From [Clostridium] aminophilum (GTDB lineage: Bacteria; Bacillota; Clostridia; Lachnospirales; Lachnospiraceae): 43,168 bases of DNA. The translations under genes were made by a program, and so were the position numbers. Where the stretch lies: contig NZ_FOIL01000027.1 of the NCBI RefSeq assembly GCF_900101295.1, forward strand, positions 1-43,168, read 5' to 3'. Positions 10,163-17,980 of this stretch are shown here, one piece after another. The stretch's first letter is position 1. Every line of letters starts with the position of its first letter. Under the pieces are notes generated by a model, which saw only the letters and a list, made by a program, of their open reading frames with translations, did no database searches and was not told the DNA's origin.

Positions 10163-10559
10163 TCGCATTACATTTTGAACTTTTTTCTGCCATACTTGGA
10201 GCGGTTCAAAAAATACAAGATTTTTGAGAGTACTCCAAGGAGGTTCCATATGGATCAGTGCACACGATTTCATAGACAATACTCTTATTAGATTCGTCGA
10301 GGTGTTCAATGATTTGAATTTGATTGACGAGTCCTTTTATACAAAAGTCAAATATGGTACGGACAATCCGGAAGCGATTTGTCTGCTGAAAAATGGCCTT
10401 TCGTTAAGCCTGGCACTGTTGCTTATTGATAGTTATAAACAATATTTGAAAATAAATATCAAAGACAGCGAAGTTTATTTCCAGTCAGATCTTATTGACG
10501 CGATGGAAAAGGCAGATGAAAATCGTATTCTTATTTACGAAGCGAAGAATTGTATGTGA
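10163..10559 (+). pseudogene. Frameshifted C-terminal remnant of a larger protein
   Basis: Two overlapping frames together look like the C-terminus of one protein. Frame 1 (10163-10291) reads LNFFLPYLERFKKYKIFEST then PRRFHMDQ before going off into nonsense. Frame 2 continues from about 10262 with AHDFIDNTLIRFVEVFNDLN and runs to the stop at 10559. The splice point is near 10250-10265. The apparent AGGAGG before ATG 10250 is probably just the codons for PRRFHM. The parent may be a helicase-like protein; this is a weak recollection of the family, not a proven match. There are in-frame stops upstream, so the gene is dead. Confidence 0.5.
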
Positions 10560-10571
10560 GGAGGCAAGTAT

Positions 10572-11027
10572 ATGCTTGAAATTGGAACCAAAGCTCCGGC
10601 CTTTACCCTGCCGGATCAAAATGGAAATATGAGAAGCCTCGCAGATTATCAGGGACAGAAGGTAATCCTGTATTTCTATCCGAAGGACATGACAGCCGGC
10701 TGCACTAAGCAGGCCTGCGCGTTTGGAGATCTGTATCCGCAGTTCCGGGAGAAGGGCGCTGCTGTTCTTGGCGTAAGCAAGGACAGCGTAGCATCCCACA
10801 AGAAGTTTGAGGAGAAATACGGTCTGCCCTTCACGCTTCTCTCTGATCCGGAGAAGGAAGTGATTCAGGCTTATGATGTCTGGAAAGAGAAGAAGAATTA
10901 CGGGAAGGTCAGCATGGGTGTTGTCCGGACGACCTATCTGATCGATGAGAATGGCATTATCATAAAGGCTTTTGATAAGGTGAAGGCGGCTGATAATCCG
11001 GCACAGATGCTGGGAGAACTGGAATGA
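10572..11027 (+). CDS. bcp: Thioredoxin-dependent thiol peroxidase (Bcp/PrxQ type)
   Basis: This 151-residue atypical 2-Cys peroxiredoxin reduces hydrogen peroxide and organic hydroperoxides in the cytoplasm with electrons from thioredoxin. The active-site segment YPKDMTAGCTKQAC contains the peroxidatic Cys44 and the resolving Cys49, spaced five residues apart as in PrxQ enzymes, and Thr41 of the catalytic TxxC motif. The GAGGAGG site at 10558-10564 supports the start. The stop overlaps the start of yaaA (ATGA at 11024-11027), so two peroxide-defence genes are translationally coupled. It heads a compact operon that extends to about 14.97 kb. Confidence 0.93.
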   Translation: MLEIGTKAPAFTLPDQNGNMRSLADYQGQKVILYFYPKDMTAGCTKQACAFGDLYPQFREKGAAVLGVSKDSVASHKKFEEKYGLPFTLLSDPEKEVIQAYDVWKEKKNYGKVSMGVVRTTYLIDENGIIIKAFDKVKAADNPAQMLGELE

Positions 11028-11797
11028 GAATCATTATCTCCCCGGCAAAGCAGATGCGGGTGGATACAGATTCTTTTGCCTGCAAAGAGCTTCCGGTATT
11101 TATGGACAGGACAGAAGTCCTGATGAAATGGATCCAGAGTTTGTCTTATGAAGAACAGAAGAAGCTTTGGGCCTGCAACGACAAAATCGCCCGGCAGAAC
11201 GCCGAGCGATTTGCGCATATGGATCTTTACAAAAATCTGACGCCTGCCTTACTGGCCTATGATGGCATCCAGTACACATACATGGCTCCGGCTGTTTTTG
11301 AGGATGGCCAATATGATTATGTGCAGGAACATTTGCGTATTCTGTCTGGTTTTTACGGTGTAGTGAGACCGATGGATGGCGTGGTTCCATACCGTCTGGA
11401 AATGCAGGCGAAGATTGCCGCAGGCGGTCATAAGAACCTGTATGATTTCTGGGGAGACAGTCTTTATCGGGAAGTGATCGGTGAAAGCAGGACCGTCATC
11501 AATCTTGCTTCGAAAGAGTATTCAAAATGCATTGAGAAATATCTGCAGCCGGGTGACCGGTATATTACCTGCGTCTTTGGTGAACTTGAAAGCAATAAAG
11601 TCGTTCAGAAGGGTGTTTACGCCAAAATGGCCAGGGGAGAAATGGTGCGCTTTATGGCAGGAATTCATGCAGAGGCTCCGGAGCAGATGAAGGACTTCAA
11701 TTGGAGTGGGTATTGTTTTGATGATGACCGCTCTTCGGATCAGGAATATGTTTTTATCCGCAAAACAATACCAGGAAAGAAAAGTCTATCATTGTGA
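11024..11797 (+). CDS. yaaA: Peroxide stress protein YaaA (UPF0246)
   Basis: The protein has 257 residues and starts with MRIIISPAKQM, the conserved opening of the YaaA/UPF0246 family. In E. coli, YaaA is induced by OxyR and lowers free iron during peroxide stress; it has a DNA-binding fold. Family blocks visible here include AYDGIQYTYM, RILSGFYGVVRPMDGVVPYR, NLASKEYSK and the C-terminal FNWSGYCFDDDRS. Length is normal. The four-base overlap with the peroxidase gene fits a shared role in peroxide protection. Confidence 0.92.
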   Translation: MRIIISPAKQMRVDTDSFACKELPVFMDRTEVLMKWIQSLSYEEQKKLWACNDKIARQNAERFAHMDLYKNLTPALLAYDGIQYTYMAPAVFEDGQYDYVQEHLRILSGFYGVVRPMDGVVPYRLEMQAKIAAGGHKNLYDFWGDSLYREVIGESRTVINLASKEYSKCIEKYLQPGDRYITCVFGELESNKVVQKGVYAKMARGEMVRFMAGIHAEAPEQMKDFNWSGYCFDDDRSSDQEYVFIRKTIPGKKSLSL

Positions 11798-11821
11798 GTG
11801 GACGTAATGGGAGAGATGAGT

Positions 11822-12136
11822 ATGGCATCAAGCAAAAGATACCTGGAATTCATATTGGAGCAGTTATCGGACTTGGATGATATATCTTATCGAGCTATGA
11901 TGGGCGAATACATCATATATTATCGAAGCAAGGTGGTCGGTGGCATTTACGATGACCGTTTTCTTGTAAAACCCACAAAATCTGCTGTGGCGATGATGCC
12001 GAATGCAGATATGGAGCTGCCATATGAAGGCGCAAAGGAAATGCTGCTTGTCGATGACGTAGAAGACAGGGAATTCCTGCGCAAGCTGTTGGAAGCAATG
12101 TATGATGATCTTCCTGCCCCAAAGAAAAAGAAGTAA
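11822..12136 (+). CDS. TfoX N-terminal domain protein
   Basis: This 104-residue protein corresponds to the TfoX N-terminal domain (competence-regulator family). The family core is visible as MASSKRYLEFILEQL, YRAMMGEYIIYYRSKVVGGI and DDRFLVKPTKSA. The start at 11822 is preferred over a GTG at 11798 because family members begin at MASS and a GGGAGA site lies 9 bases upstream. The C-terminus is a short lysine tail. In Gram-positive bacteria stand-alone TfoX-N proteins have no defined role; a link to competence should not be assumed. Confidence 0.85.
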   Translation: MASSKRYLEFILEQLSDLDDISYRAMMGEYIIYYRSKVVGGIYDDRFLVKPTKSAVAMMPNADMELPYEGAKEMLLVDDVEDREFLRKLLEAMYDDLPAPKKKK

Positions 12137-12179
12137 GGACGAAACAGACTGACTGCGAATACAGACAGGGTGAATATAA

Positions 12180-12749
12180 ATGAGTAAGCACAAAATGGTG
12201 GACGGGCGACTGCTCCAGATGAATAAAAGCTATGGGCAGCTGAAACAGAAGCAGAAAGAAAAAATCTCGGAGTGGATGTACCAGGCCTATCGGAAGCAGA
12301 CCTTGGAAAACTTGTCGGATGAGGAAGCACTGCAACTCGTTTTTGATCGGATTGAAGAAGCAAAGATCTGGATTCCGGATCATGAGATCCTTAACCGCTA
12401 CCGGGCAAAAAAGAACCAGTTCAAGAGACGCCTTGCCGGAGAAAACGTGCCTCAACATATCTTTGTGATGGAAAGCATCCTGGAAAAAGCAACGCAGAAG
12501 ATGGCTTCCCTGGAAAAGAAGATTGAGGAGTATGCAGCATTCCAGTCTGAAATCCGGAAGCTGGAGGCATATTATACGAGCCAACAGTGGAAGGACGATT
12601 ATTTCATGGATGAGGATGGTACATTTCCGGCCAAACTGAAGCGAGGTGTCCTTTCACAGGATGGTATATGGAGTTTGCTGGAACGAAATAAGGAATTGAC
12701 CCGGAAACTCGGGATTTCGGAGGTACAGGGGCATGATGAACATGAATGA
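12180..12749 (+). CDS. DUF4298 domain protein
   Basis: This 189-residue, highly charged, helical protein carries a C-terminal DUF4298-like domain: a coiled coil (EKKIEEYAAFQSEIRKLE, about residues 106-123), then AYYTSQQWKDDYFMDEDGTF, then LKRGVLSQDGIWSLLERN. The N-terminal 90 residues form a separate helical segment (LKQKQKEKISEWMYQAYRKQ) that is not part of the usual short DUF4298 proteins. The function is unknown. It overlaps the next gene by 17 bases, so the two are translated together. Confidence 0.7.
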   Translation: MSKHKMVDGRLLQMNKSYGQLKQKQKEKISEWMYQAYRKQTLENLSDEEALQLVFDRIEEAKIWIPDHEILNRYRAKKNQFKRRLAGENVPQHIFVMESILEKATQKMASLEKKIEEYAAFQSEIRKLEAYYTSQQWKDDYFMDEDGTFPAKLKRGVLSQDGIWSLLERNKELTRKLGISEVQGHDEHE

Positions 12750-14178
12750 CGGATTATATATTGGCGTAGATGGATGCAGAGGTGGTTGGATCGCCTGCGT
12801 CCTGAATCAAGGTGAGCTCCGATTTGAACGATTTGATTCTCTGGAGCAACTTGTCAGCCATTATCCGGAATTTGATGCATTTCTGATTGACATGGCAGTA
12901 GGACTCAGATCCAGCGCAGATCAGTTAAGACCGGATGACCTTGCCCGTAAAGAACTGGGGCAGAAATCATCCTCGATATTTCCGATTCCCTGCCGCCAGG
13001 CTGTGTATGCAGATTCGGAAGAGGAACAGAAGCAGACCAATATCAGAATTCTTGGAAAAAGTCTTTCAAAACAGACCGTTCATATCATCCCGAAGATTAA
13101 GGAACTTGATGAATATCTGAGTCTTCATCCGGAGTATAAAAACCGGATTCTGGAAAGCCACCCAGAGGTGGATTTTGCCAGACTGAATGGATCTGTTGTA
13201 ATGACCCGGAAGAAAGAGTATCCGGGCTTTTCGGATAGAGCAGCGATCCTGAAAAGGTATCTGCCCGGGAAAGATTTATCCGGCATGTGGGGGATGGCAA
13301 AGAAGCTTAAGTGCAATCCGGATGACTTGCTGGATGCCGCCTGTCTTGCAGTGACTGCAGCCCTGGCAGCGGGCGGAATGTGTGAGACGATCCCTGCGGA
13401 GCCGGAACAGGATGAAAGCGGGCTCTATATGAAGCTGACAATTCCAAAAAGGATCATCGGGGTACCGGCAAGCGGACAGAAGGTTGCCATCGTGACCGGC
13501 GGAGCCAATGGAATAGGGAAATGCATAACAGAGGAATTCCGAAAACAGGGCGTAAAGGTCTATGTGATCGATAAAGCGGCGGGCGACCATTATGTTGGTG
13601 ATATCTCTGACAAGGCCGTGCTGGAAGCCTTCGCAGAGAAAGTGATCTTTGAGAACGGTGGTATTGATTATCTGATCAATAATGCGCTGCCGCTAATGAA
13701 AGGGATCGATGAGTGCAGCTATGAGGAGTTCCAGTATGCACTGGCCGTCGGCGTAACTGCGCCGTTCTATCTCTCCAAACTGTTTGCGCCGCATTTCCGG
13801 GAAGGTGCCTGCATTATCAATATTTCATCTTCCCGTGACCGGATGAGCCAGCCACAGACAGAGAGCTACACAGCGGCAAAGGGCGGGATTGCGGCGCTGA
13901 CACATGCGATGGCTGCCAGCTTCGCGGGGAAGGTCCGGGTGAACTCTATTTCCCCTGGATGGATCGATACGGCTTACACGATATATGAAGGTCCGGATGC
14001 TTTGCAGCAGCCAGCCGGTCGCGTTGGCAATCCGATGGATATCGCAAACATGGTGATGTTTCTTTGCTCTGACAAAGCCGGTTTCATTACCGGAGAGAAT
14101 ATTTGTATCGATGGCGGCATGACAAAGCTGATGATTTACCATGATGACCACGGCTGGACCTATACGCCGGAAGAATAA
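12733..14178 (+). CDS. DUF429 - short-chain dehydrogenase fusion protein
   Basis: One uninterrupted 481-residue frame joins two families. Residues 1 to about 230 are DUF429, an RNase H-like fold predicted nuclease (YIGVDGCRGGWIACV at the start, then LIDMAVGL, ESHPEVDFARLNG, and DDLLDAACLAVTA). Residues about 250-481 are a short-chain dehydrogenase with the cofactor motif TGGANGIG, INNA, the catalytic Ser in NISSSRDR and YTAAK (Tyr379, Lys383), plus the late motif NSISPGWIDT. All catalytic SDR residues are present. The start at 12733 has a GGAGG site 9 bases upstream. Substrates of both halves are unknown. Confidence 0.85.
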   Translation: MMNMNDGLYIGVDGCRGGWIACVLNQGELRFERFDSLEQLVSHYPEFDAFLIDMAVGLRSSADQLRPDDLARKELGQKSSSIFPIPCRQAVYADSEEEQKQTNIRILGKSLSKQTVHIIPKIKELDEYLSLHPEYKNRILESHPEVDFARLNGSVVMTRKKEYPGFSDRAAILKRYLPGKDLSGMWGMAKKLKCNPDDLLDAACLAVTAALAAGGMCETIPAEPEQDESGLYMKLTIPKRIIGVPASGQKVAIVTGGANGIGKCITEEFRKQGVKVYVIDKAAGDHYVGDISDKAVLEAFAEKVIFENGGIDYLINNALPLMKGIDECSYEEFQYALAVGVTAPFYLSKLFAPHFREGACIINISSSRDRMSQPQTESYTAAKGGIAALTHAMAASFAGKVRVNSISPGWIDTAYTIYEGPDALQQPAGRVGNPMDIANMVMFLCSDKAGFITGENICIDGGMTKLMIYHDDHGWTYTPEE

Positions 14179-14189
14179 AGGAGAATGGC

Positions 14190-14428
14190 ATGGGCTACTG
14201 TACCTGGGCCATGATAAGGGGCCAATCCCGGTGAGCAACGGATTATCAGACAGGATCAGTAAGGATCTCAAGAAGCGTGGCTTCAAATACGTGGGTGCTG
14301 TCACAATTTATTCCCATCTGCAGGCCTGCGGCGTCATCTGTGACCATGATCCGGAATGCCCTTGTTATCAGAAGATTGTTGCTGCGCATCCAACTGTACG
14401 GAAACGTAGGGACAAGGAGGTACTTTGA
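14190..14428 (+). pseudogene. tag: Internally deleted DNA-3-methyladenine glycosylase I (tag)
   Basis: A start with a good site (AAAGGAG) opens with MGYCTWAM, the N-terminus of Tag glycosylases, but runs to a stop after 14 codons. In another frame, beginning about 14220, the C-terminus of the same enzyme follows: LSDRISKDLKKRGFKYVGAV, IYSHLQACGVICDHDPECPCYQKI, ending at 14428. About 120 central codons, including the base-binding and catalytic region, are missing and the two ends are out of frame. The intact enzyme would excise alkylated adenine from DNA; this copy cannot. It lies 11 bp after the DUF429-SDR gene. Confidence 0.85.
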
Positions 14429-14430
14429 TT

Positions 14431-14967
14431 ATGAGAGTATTGATTTTTAACGGAAGTCCCAGACCCAAGGGAAATACTAAACAGATGATCCAGGCTTTTT
14501 GCGAAGGACTGGAGACGGCAGGGCACGAGTATGGTGTATATGAGGTCTGCAAGATGAATATCCACGGATGTCTTGCCTGCGAATACTGCCACACAAAGGG
14601 AAATGGACAGTGTGTTCAGAAGGATGACATGCAGTTTGTCTATCATGAGCTTCGAGAAGCTGAGATGCTCGTGTTCGCATCTCCGATCTATTATCACGGC
14701 CTTTCCGGGCAGCTGAAATGTACGATTGACCGATTCTATGCGGCAGCGTATCCTAACAAACCGGAAAAGCTGAAGAAGGTGGCCATGTTCCTGAGTTCCG
14801 GTGATCCTGACATGTATGACGGGGCACTGTTCTCATATAAGGGAGATTTTCTGGATTATCTGCAGTTGGAAGACATGGGAGTATTCACTACGCATGGATA
14901 TGATTCCGGCGTGCCGGAGGAAAAGCTGGAGGAGCTTCGCAGGTTTGGGGCGAGTCTGAAATATTAA
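14431..14967 (+). CDS. Flavodoxin-fold NAD(P)H-dependent oxidoreductase
   Basis: This 178-residue protein belongs to the NADPH-dependent FMN reductase / iron-sulfur flavoprotein superfamily. The FMN phosphate loop is seen in FNGSPRPKGNTKQMI at the start and the flavin-contacting SPIYYHGLSGQLK near residue 90. A cysteine cluster (GCLACEYCHTKGNGQC, about residues 47-62) resembles that of iron-sulfur flavoproteins, so an additional cluster is possible. AAGGAGG at 14414-14420 supports the ATG at 14431. It is the last gene of the stress operon that begins with bcp. The electron acceptor is unknown. Confidence 0.88.
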   Translation: MRVLIFNGSPRPKGNTKQMIQAFCEGLETAGHEYGVYEVCKMNIHGCLACEYCHTKGNGQCVQKDDMQFVYHELREAEMLVFASPIYYHGLSGQLKCTIDRFYAAAYPNKPEKLKKVAMFLSSGDPDMYDGALFSYKGDFLDYLQLEDMGVFTTHGYDSGVPEEKLEELRRFGASLKY

Positions 14968-14998
14968 GAAAGGTATCAGATAGAAGCTGTACCGTTGA

Positions 14999-15172
14999 GA
15001 GAAAAGCATTAAGTATCTGATGGGCCATACGGATATCAGCGTCACCCTGAACACCTACACGCATCTGGGACTGATCGATGCGGAGCAGGAGCTGGAACGC
15101 ATGCAGAGAGAGGTCAAGATGAGTGAGAAGATCGAGCGCTGGAAGCAGCGCAGAAAGTCTTCAAGGGAATGA
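14999..15172 (+). pseudogene. Tyrosine integrase C-terminal remnant (older element)
   Basis: An isolated stretch reads KYLMGHTDISVTLNTYTHLG followed by a basic tail, the final 55 residues of a Tn916-type tyrosine recombinase. The conserved LMGH and the nucleophile Tyr in LNTYTH are present. An in-frame stop at 14996-14998 cuts it off from the rest of the catalytic domain and no start is present. It lies 204 bp before the first truncated phosphatase start, the same gene order (integrase end, then phosphatase) as at 23.0-23.2 kb. It therefore marks the right end of an earlier integrated element. Confidence 0.8.
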
Positions 15173-15206
15173 AAAGGGATGGAAAACCGGTGAAACCGCA
15201 AAAATC

Positions 15207-15262
15207 CAATGTTGATAAAACGCGGTTTTCGGCCTGTTTTTCGGTCCGTTTTATCAACATTG
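15207..15262. repeat. Perfect 16-bp inverted repeat
   Basis: CAATGTTGATAAAACG at 15207-15222 is repeated in perfect inverted form at 15247-15262, with a 24-base spacer that itself contains two GTTTTCGG-like units. No T-tract follows, so it does not look like a simple terminator. It lies between the integrase remnant and the first phosphatase scar, and may be a recombinase- or regulator-binding site at the old element end. Confidence 0.7.
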
Positions 15263-15375
15263 AAGTCCAGGATATGCAAGGAGATGCCAGTTTATGCCGG
15301 ATTTCAATGAAACCTGAAATCGCGGAAACCCGCATAAAATATGGAAAAACGCGGCATAAGCTGGCAAAAATAAGC

Positions 15376-15420
15376 ATGATAAAAATTTTATTCGTCTGCC
15401 ACGGCAGGATACACAGATAG
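15376..15420 (+). repeat. Phosphatase 5'-end scar 1 (left att copy)
   Basis: ATG at 15376 opens a 14-codon frame, MIKILFVCHGRIHR, that matches the start of the intact phosphatase at 23186 and then diverges and stops at TAG. The DNA identity is exact over the 20 bases 15388-15407. This is the expected product of integration at a target in the first codons of the phosphatase gene. Confidence 0.8.
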
Positions 15421-15469
15421 TGCCTCAAACCCTTATGAATACTGGATTTCAAGGATATTTGCGAACTGT

Positions 15470-15491
15470 TTTATACCGCGTTTATACCTTT
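15470..15491 (+). repeat. Tandem 11-bp TTTATACC repeat (candidate integrase arm site)
   Basis: TTTATACCGCG (15470-15480) is followed directly by TTTATACCTTT (15481-15491). The pair begins 79 bp after the TTCGTCTGC block of scar 1. An almost identical pair follows scar 2 at the same distance, and GGTGTAAA, the inverse of TTTACACC, recurs at the right end. Tn916-type integrases bind short arm repeats near the element ends through their N-terminal domain; that role is inferred here. Confidence 0.55.
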
Positions 15492-15535
15492 AAAAACACC
15501 CCGATGTGAAACTATTGGAAGGATGGATGAAGAGT

Positions 15536-15580
15536 ATGACAAGAGTACTGTTCGTCTGCTGGGGCAAGAGATTTCAGTAA
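15536..15580 (+). repeat. Phosphatase 5'-end scar 2 (diverged att copy)
   Basis: ATG at 15536 opens MTRVLFVCWGKRFQ and stops at TAA. It resembles a low-molecular-weight phosphatase start (LFVC, then a degenerate P-loop). The block TTCGTCTGC at 15551-15559 is identical to the core and 13 of 16 bases match over the wider core. This is probably the left junction of the element that carries the present cargo, derived from a slightly different phosphatase allele. Confidence 0.6.
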
Positions 15581-15627
15581 AGCAGAAAGCCTTGAAAACA
15601 CGGCATTTTGATGATTTACCAAACGGA

Positions 15628-15650
15628 TTTACACCCCGTTTACACCTTTT
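15628..15650 (+). repeat. Tandem 11-bp TTTACACC repeat (candidate integrase arm site)
   Basis: TTTACACCCCG (15628-15638) is followed by TTTACACCTTTT (15639-15650), 77 bp after the core block of scar 2. The unit, spacing and orientation match the repeat that follows scar 1. The octamer is present in inverse orientation at the right end of the element. Confidence 0.55.
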
Positions 15651-15871
15651 GAAGGTGGACTACCCGATGAATGATGAGAGCACTCTGCGTGATGCAGGGC
15701 GCTTTTTTGAATAAACGAGCTGATACTATATAGAATAGATATGTGAAATGATCATATAATGCTAAACGCATGGCTATACGGAGAAAAAAACTCCAAATAA
15801 AGAAATTTATCTTGAAAAATCGCCTTGGTTCGTATTATAATGAATGCGCAACCTGGAAAGGAGGCATATTC

Positions 15872-17230
15872 ATGCTAATTAAAATATCTGTCGAGAATTT
15901 TAAGTCTTTTGATCAGAAGGAAGAATTGTCGATGATTTCTTCCAGCAAAATGCAAGGAAACAAGAATCATCGAGTACAGATTAAACAGACTAAGTTGTTA
16001 AAAAATGCTGTGGTTTATGGCGCTAATGCATCTGGCAAGTCAAATCTTGTGACTGCATTTGCGTTTATTAAGGCAACCCTTATGGAAGGTCTACCGGTTG
16101 TGTCAGTTAATGATTTTTGCAGAAATAGGGAAGAAAATAAAAACCGGGAGAGTATTTTTGAACTGCAGTTTACGGTCGGAGATACTTTTTATGCATATGG
16201 TTTTTCGGCAATTCTTAGTCAGAGGAAAATTACGGAAGAATGGCTGTATGAACTTATGCAGGATGGTGGGGCACATCAACTTTTTATTAGAGAAGGAGAT
16301 AACTCACCGATTTTAGGAGAAGATGTCAAACTAACTGCTACAGAGAAAAGCCGCTTTAATGTTTATTCCGAAGACTTTGCGGGACAGGAGTCAAAGCTCT
16401 TCCTTACTGAAATGAATCGGGGAAAGAAATATGATGATAAATCAAGGCTTCTGTTTTTCCAAGAAGTATTTGGCTGGATTATGAATAATATCATCGTAAT
16501 AACGCCGAATATGGGTATCTCGAATACCGAGGCATATTATAACGATGAGTCCTTGGAAAACATTAGTAGGTTGATTCAAACCTTTGACACAGGTGTTACG
16601 GAGATTAAGACAAGAAAAATTACTACTGAAGAAATGAGCAAGATGATTCCGGCTGAAGTGGTGCAAGGGATCTTTAATCAATTAATGACTCAAATGAGGA
16701 TTACAGGTGCACCGGGAGTTCAGATGACATGGAGAGTGGAAGGTGGCTTTTTTAATATTCGTATTGCCCAGGGTAATTCTGAACCAGAGATTACCACACT
16801 TGTTTTGAAACATGGAAGATCCGCTTTTGACTTTAATTTCGTGGAAGAATCGGATGGAACTAAGAGATTGTTTGATCTTATAGATATGCTGCTTACCGAT
16901 CGCCCAGATACACTTTTTGTTGTGGATGAACTTGAACGTAGTTTGCATCCGAAGTTAACAGAGCGTTTTCTGAAACTGTTCATGGATGCTCACGACGACA
17001 CAAGAATGCAGTTGGTATTTACAACACATGAGGACACTATCATGGATCAGATTCTTTTTAGGAGAGATGAAATCTGGTTTGTGGAAAGAGATGCGGATAA
17101 TGCCAGCAAAATATACTCTCTTGATCGTTTTAAGGAAAGATACGATAAGAAACTGAGCAAAGCTTATCTTGAAGGAAGATATGGCGCAATTCCTGTGTTT
17201 AAACAGTTTTCTTTCCGGAAAGGAGAGTAA
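15872..17230 (+). CDS. OLD-type AAA ATPase (AbiLi/RloA-like phage defence)
   Basis: This 452-residue ABC/AAA15-type ATPase opens with IKISVENFKSFDQKEELSM, has Walker A GANASGKSN near residue 55 and a late Walker B TLFVVDELERSLHP near residue 350, followed by a switch segment VFTTHEDTIMDQ. This arrangement is typical of RloA/AbiLi partners of RloB proteins. The start at 15872 is chosen over an upstream in-frame ATG (15770) because of AAAGGAGG at 15857-15864 and the family N-terminus. It is followed three bases later by rloB. Such pairs act as abortive-infection systems; the trigger is unknown. The gene is AT-rich relative to the flanking chromosome. Confidence 0.88.
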   Translation: MLIKISVENFKSFDQKEELSMISSSKMQGNKNHRVQIKQTKLLKNAVVYGANASGKSNLVTAFAFIKATLMEGLPVVSVNDFCRNREENKNRESIFELQFTVGDTFYAYGFSAILSQRKITEEWLYELMQDGGAHQLFIREGDNSPILGEDVKLTATEKSRFNVYSEDFAGQESKLFLTEMNRGKKYDDKSRLLFFQEVFGWIMNNIIVITPNMGISNTEAYYNDESLENISRLIQTFDTGVTEIKTRKITTEEMSKMIPAEVVQGIFNQLMTQMRITGAPGVQMTWRVEGGFFNIRIAQGNSEPEITTLVLKHGRSAFDFNFVEESDGTKRLFDLIDMLLTDRPDTLFVVDELERSLHPKLTERFLKLFMDAHDDTRMQLVFTTHEDTIMDQILFRRDEIWFVERDADNASKIYSLDRFKERYDKKLSKAYLEGRYGAIPVFKQFSFRKGE

Positions 17231-17232
17231 AA

Positions 17233-17934
17233 ATGCCGGTACATGCATATACAAACTGGAATAGCCGCCCTTCCGATGAGATTGAGCAGATAGAGCCTTT
17301 TCGAAAGTATTTCTTTATCTGTGAAGGCGCTAATACTGAAACCTTCTATTTCAGGAGGCTAATCGATCTGCGAAAACAGTTAGGAATACACCCGCTGATA
17401 GATATTCGCTTATGGGAAAAGACCGATGAAGACAGGAATCTGTCTTTTGCAAAGAACCTGGTTGCTTTTGCTGAGAAACAAAAGCAGAATCCGGAAAATG
17501 AGTTTGATTATGAACGAGATAAGATGGTCATTGTATTCGACGGTGATATCTTTGAAGAGAAAGTGCAAGGATATGAGGAACTTATTACTCAAATCGAGAA
17601 TACAGATATAGCAGGTGTGACGAATCCGGGCTTCGAATTGTTTTTGCTGCTTCATATTGAGGGAAGCTATGAAGAGCGTATTAAGAATCATGAGGCAGAG
17701 TTTCTCAATATGGACGAAGACGGAAAGTACAGCTATGCCTATAATGTGCTTCGAGAAATAACCGGAATGAATGCAAAGAAAAATCCCGAAATAGGAAATC
17801 TCGCGGATAATGTCCTCATAGCAATTGATCAGGAGAAGAAGATTAATCAGGATATTCATGATCTAAAAGGGAAGGTTAGCAGTAATATCGGTAAGATCGT
17901 TGAAGATATAATAAATGAGAAACCACAAGTTTAA
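17233..17934 (+). CDS. RloB-like protein, Toprim-type partner (AbiLii-like)
   Basis: This 233-residue protein belongs to the RloB/AbiLii family. The Toprim-like motifs are visible: a glutamate in FICEGANTETFYFRRL near residue 35 and an acidic pair in IVFDGD near residue 100, followed by the family block NPGFELFLLLHIEG. These residues would form a metal-dependent nuclease centre. Its ATG is two bases after the ATPase stop and a GGAGAG site lies inside that gene, so the two proteins are made together. Together they match the AbiL abortive-infection arrangement; that function is known for relatives, not shown here. Confidence 0.88.
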   Translation: MPVHAYTNWNSRPSDEIEQIEPFRKYFFICEGANTETFYFRRLIDLRKQLGIHPLIDIRLWEKTDEDRNLSFAKNLVAFAEKQKQNPENEFDYERDKMVIVFDGDIFEEKVQGYEELITQIENTDIAGVTNPGFELFLLLHIEGSYEERIKNHEAEFLNMDEDGKYSYAYNVLREITGMNAKKNPEIGNLADNVLIAIDQEKKINQDIHDLKGKVSSNIGKIVEDIINEKPQV

Positions 17935-17980
17935 TGAGAATAACTAAAGTATAAAGAAGCTTTTTAGGAGAACCAGAAGT

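Noticed and set aside
11913-12584. A 223-codon minus-strand frame
   Set aside because: It lies opposite the TfoX-N and DUF4298 genes, which have ribosome sites and family matches.
15470-15650. Short repeats considered as a CRISPR remnant
   Set aside because: The units are 11 bp, directly tandem and only two per site, with no spacers and no cas genes.
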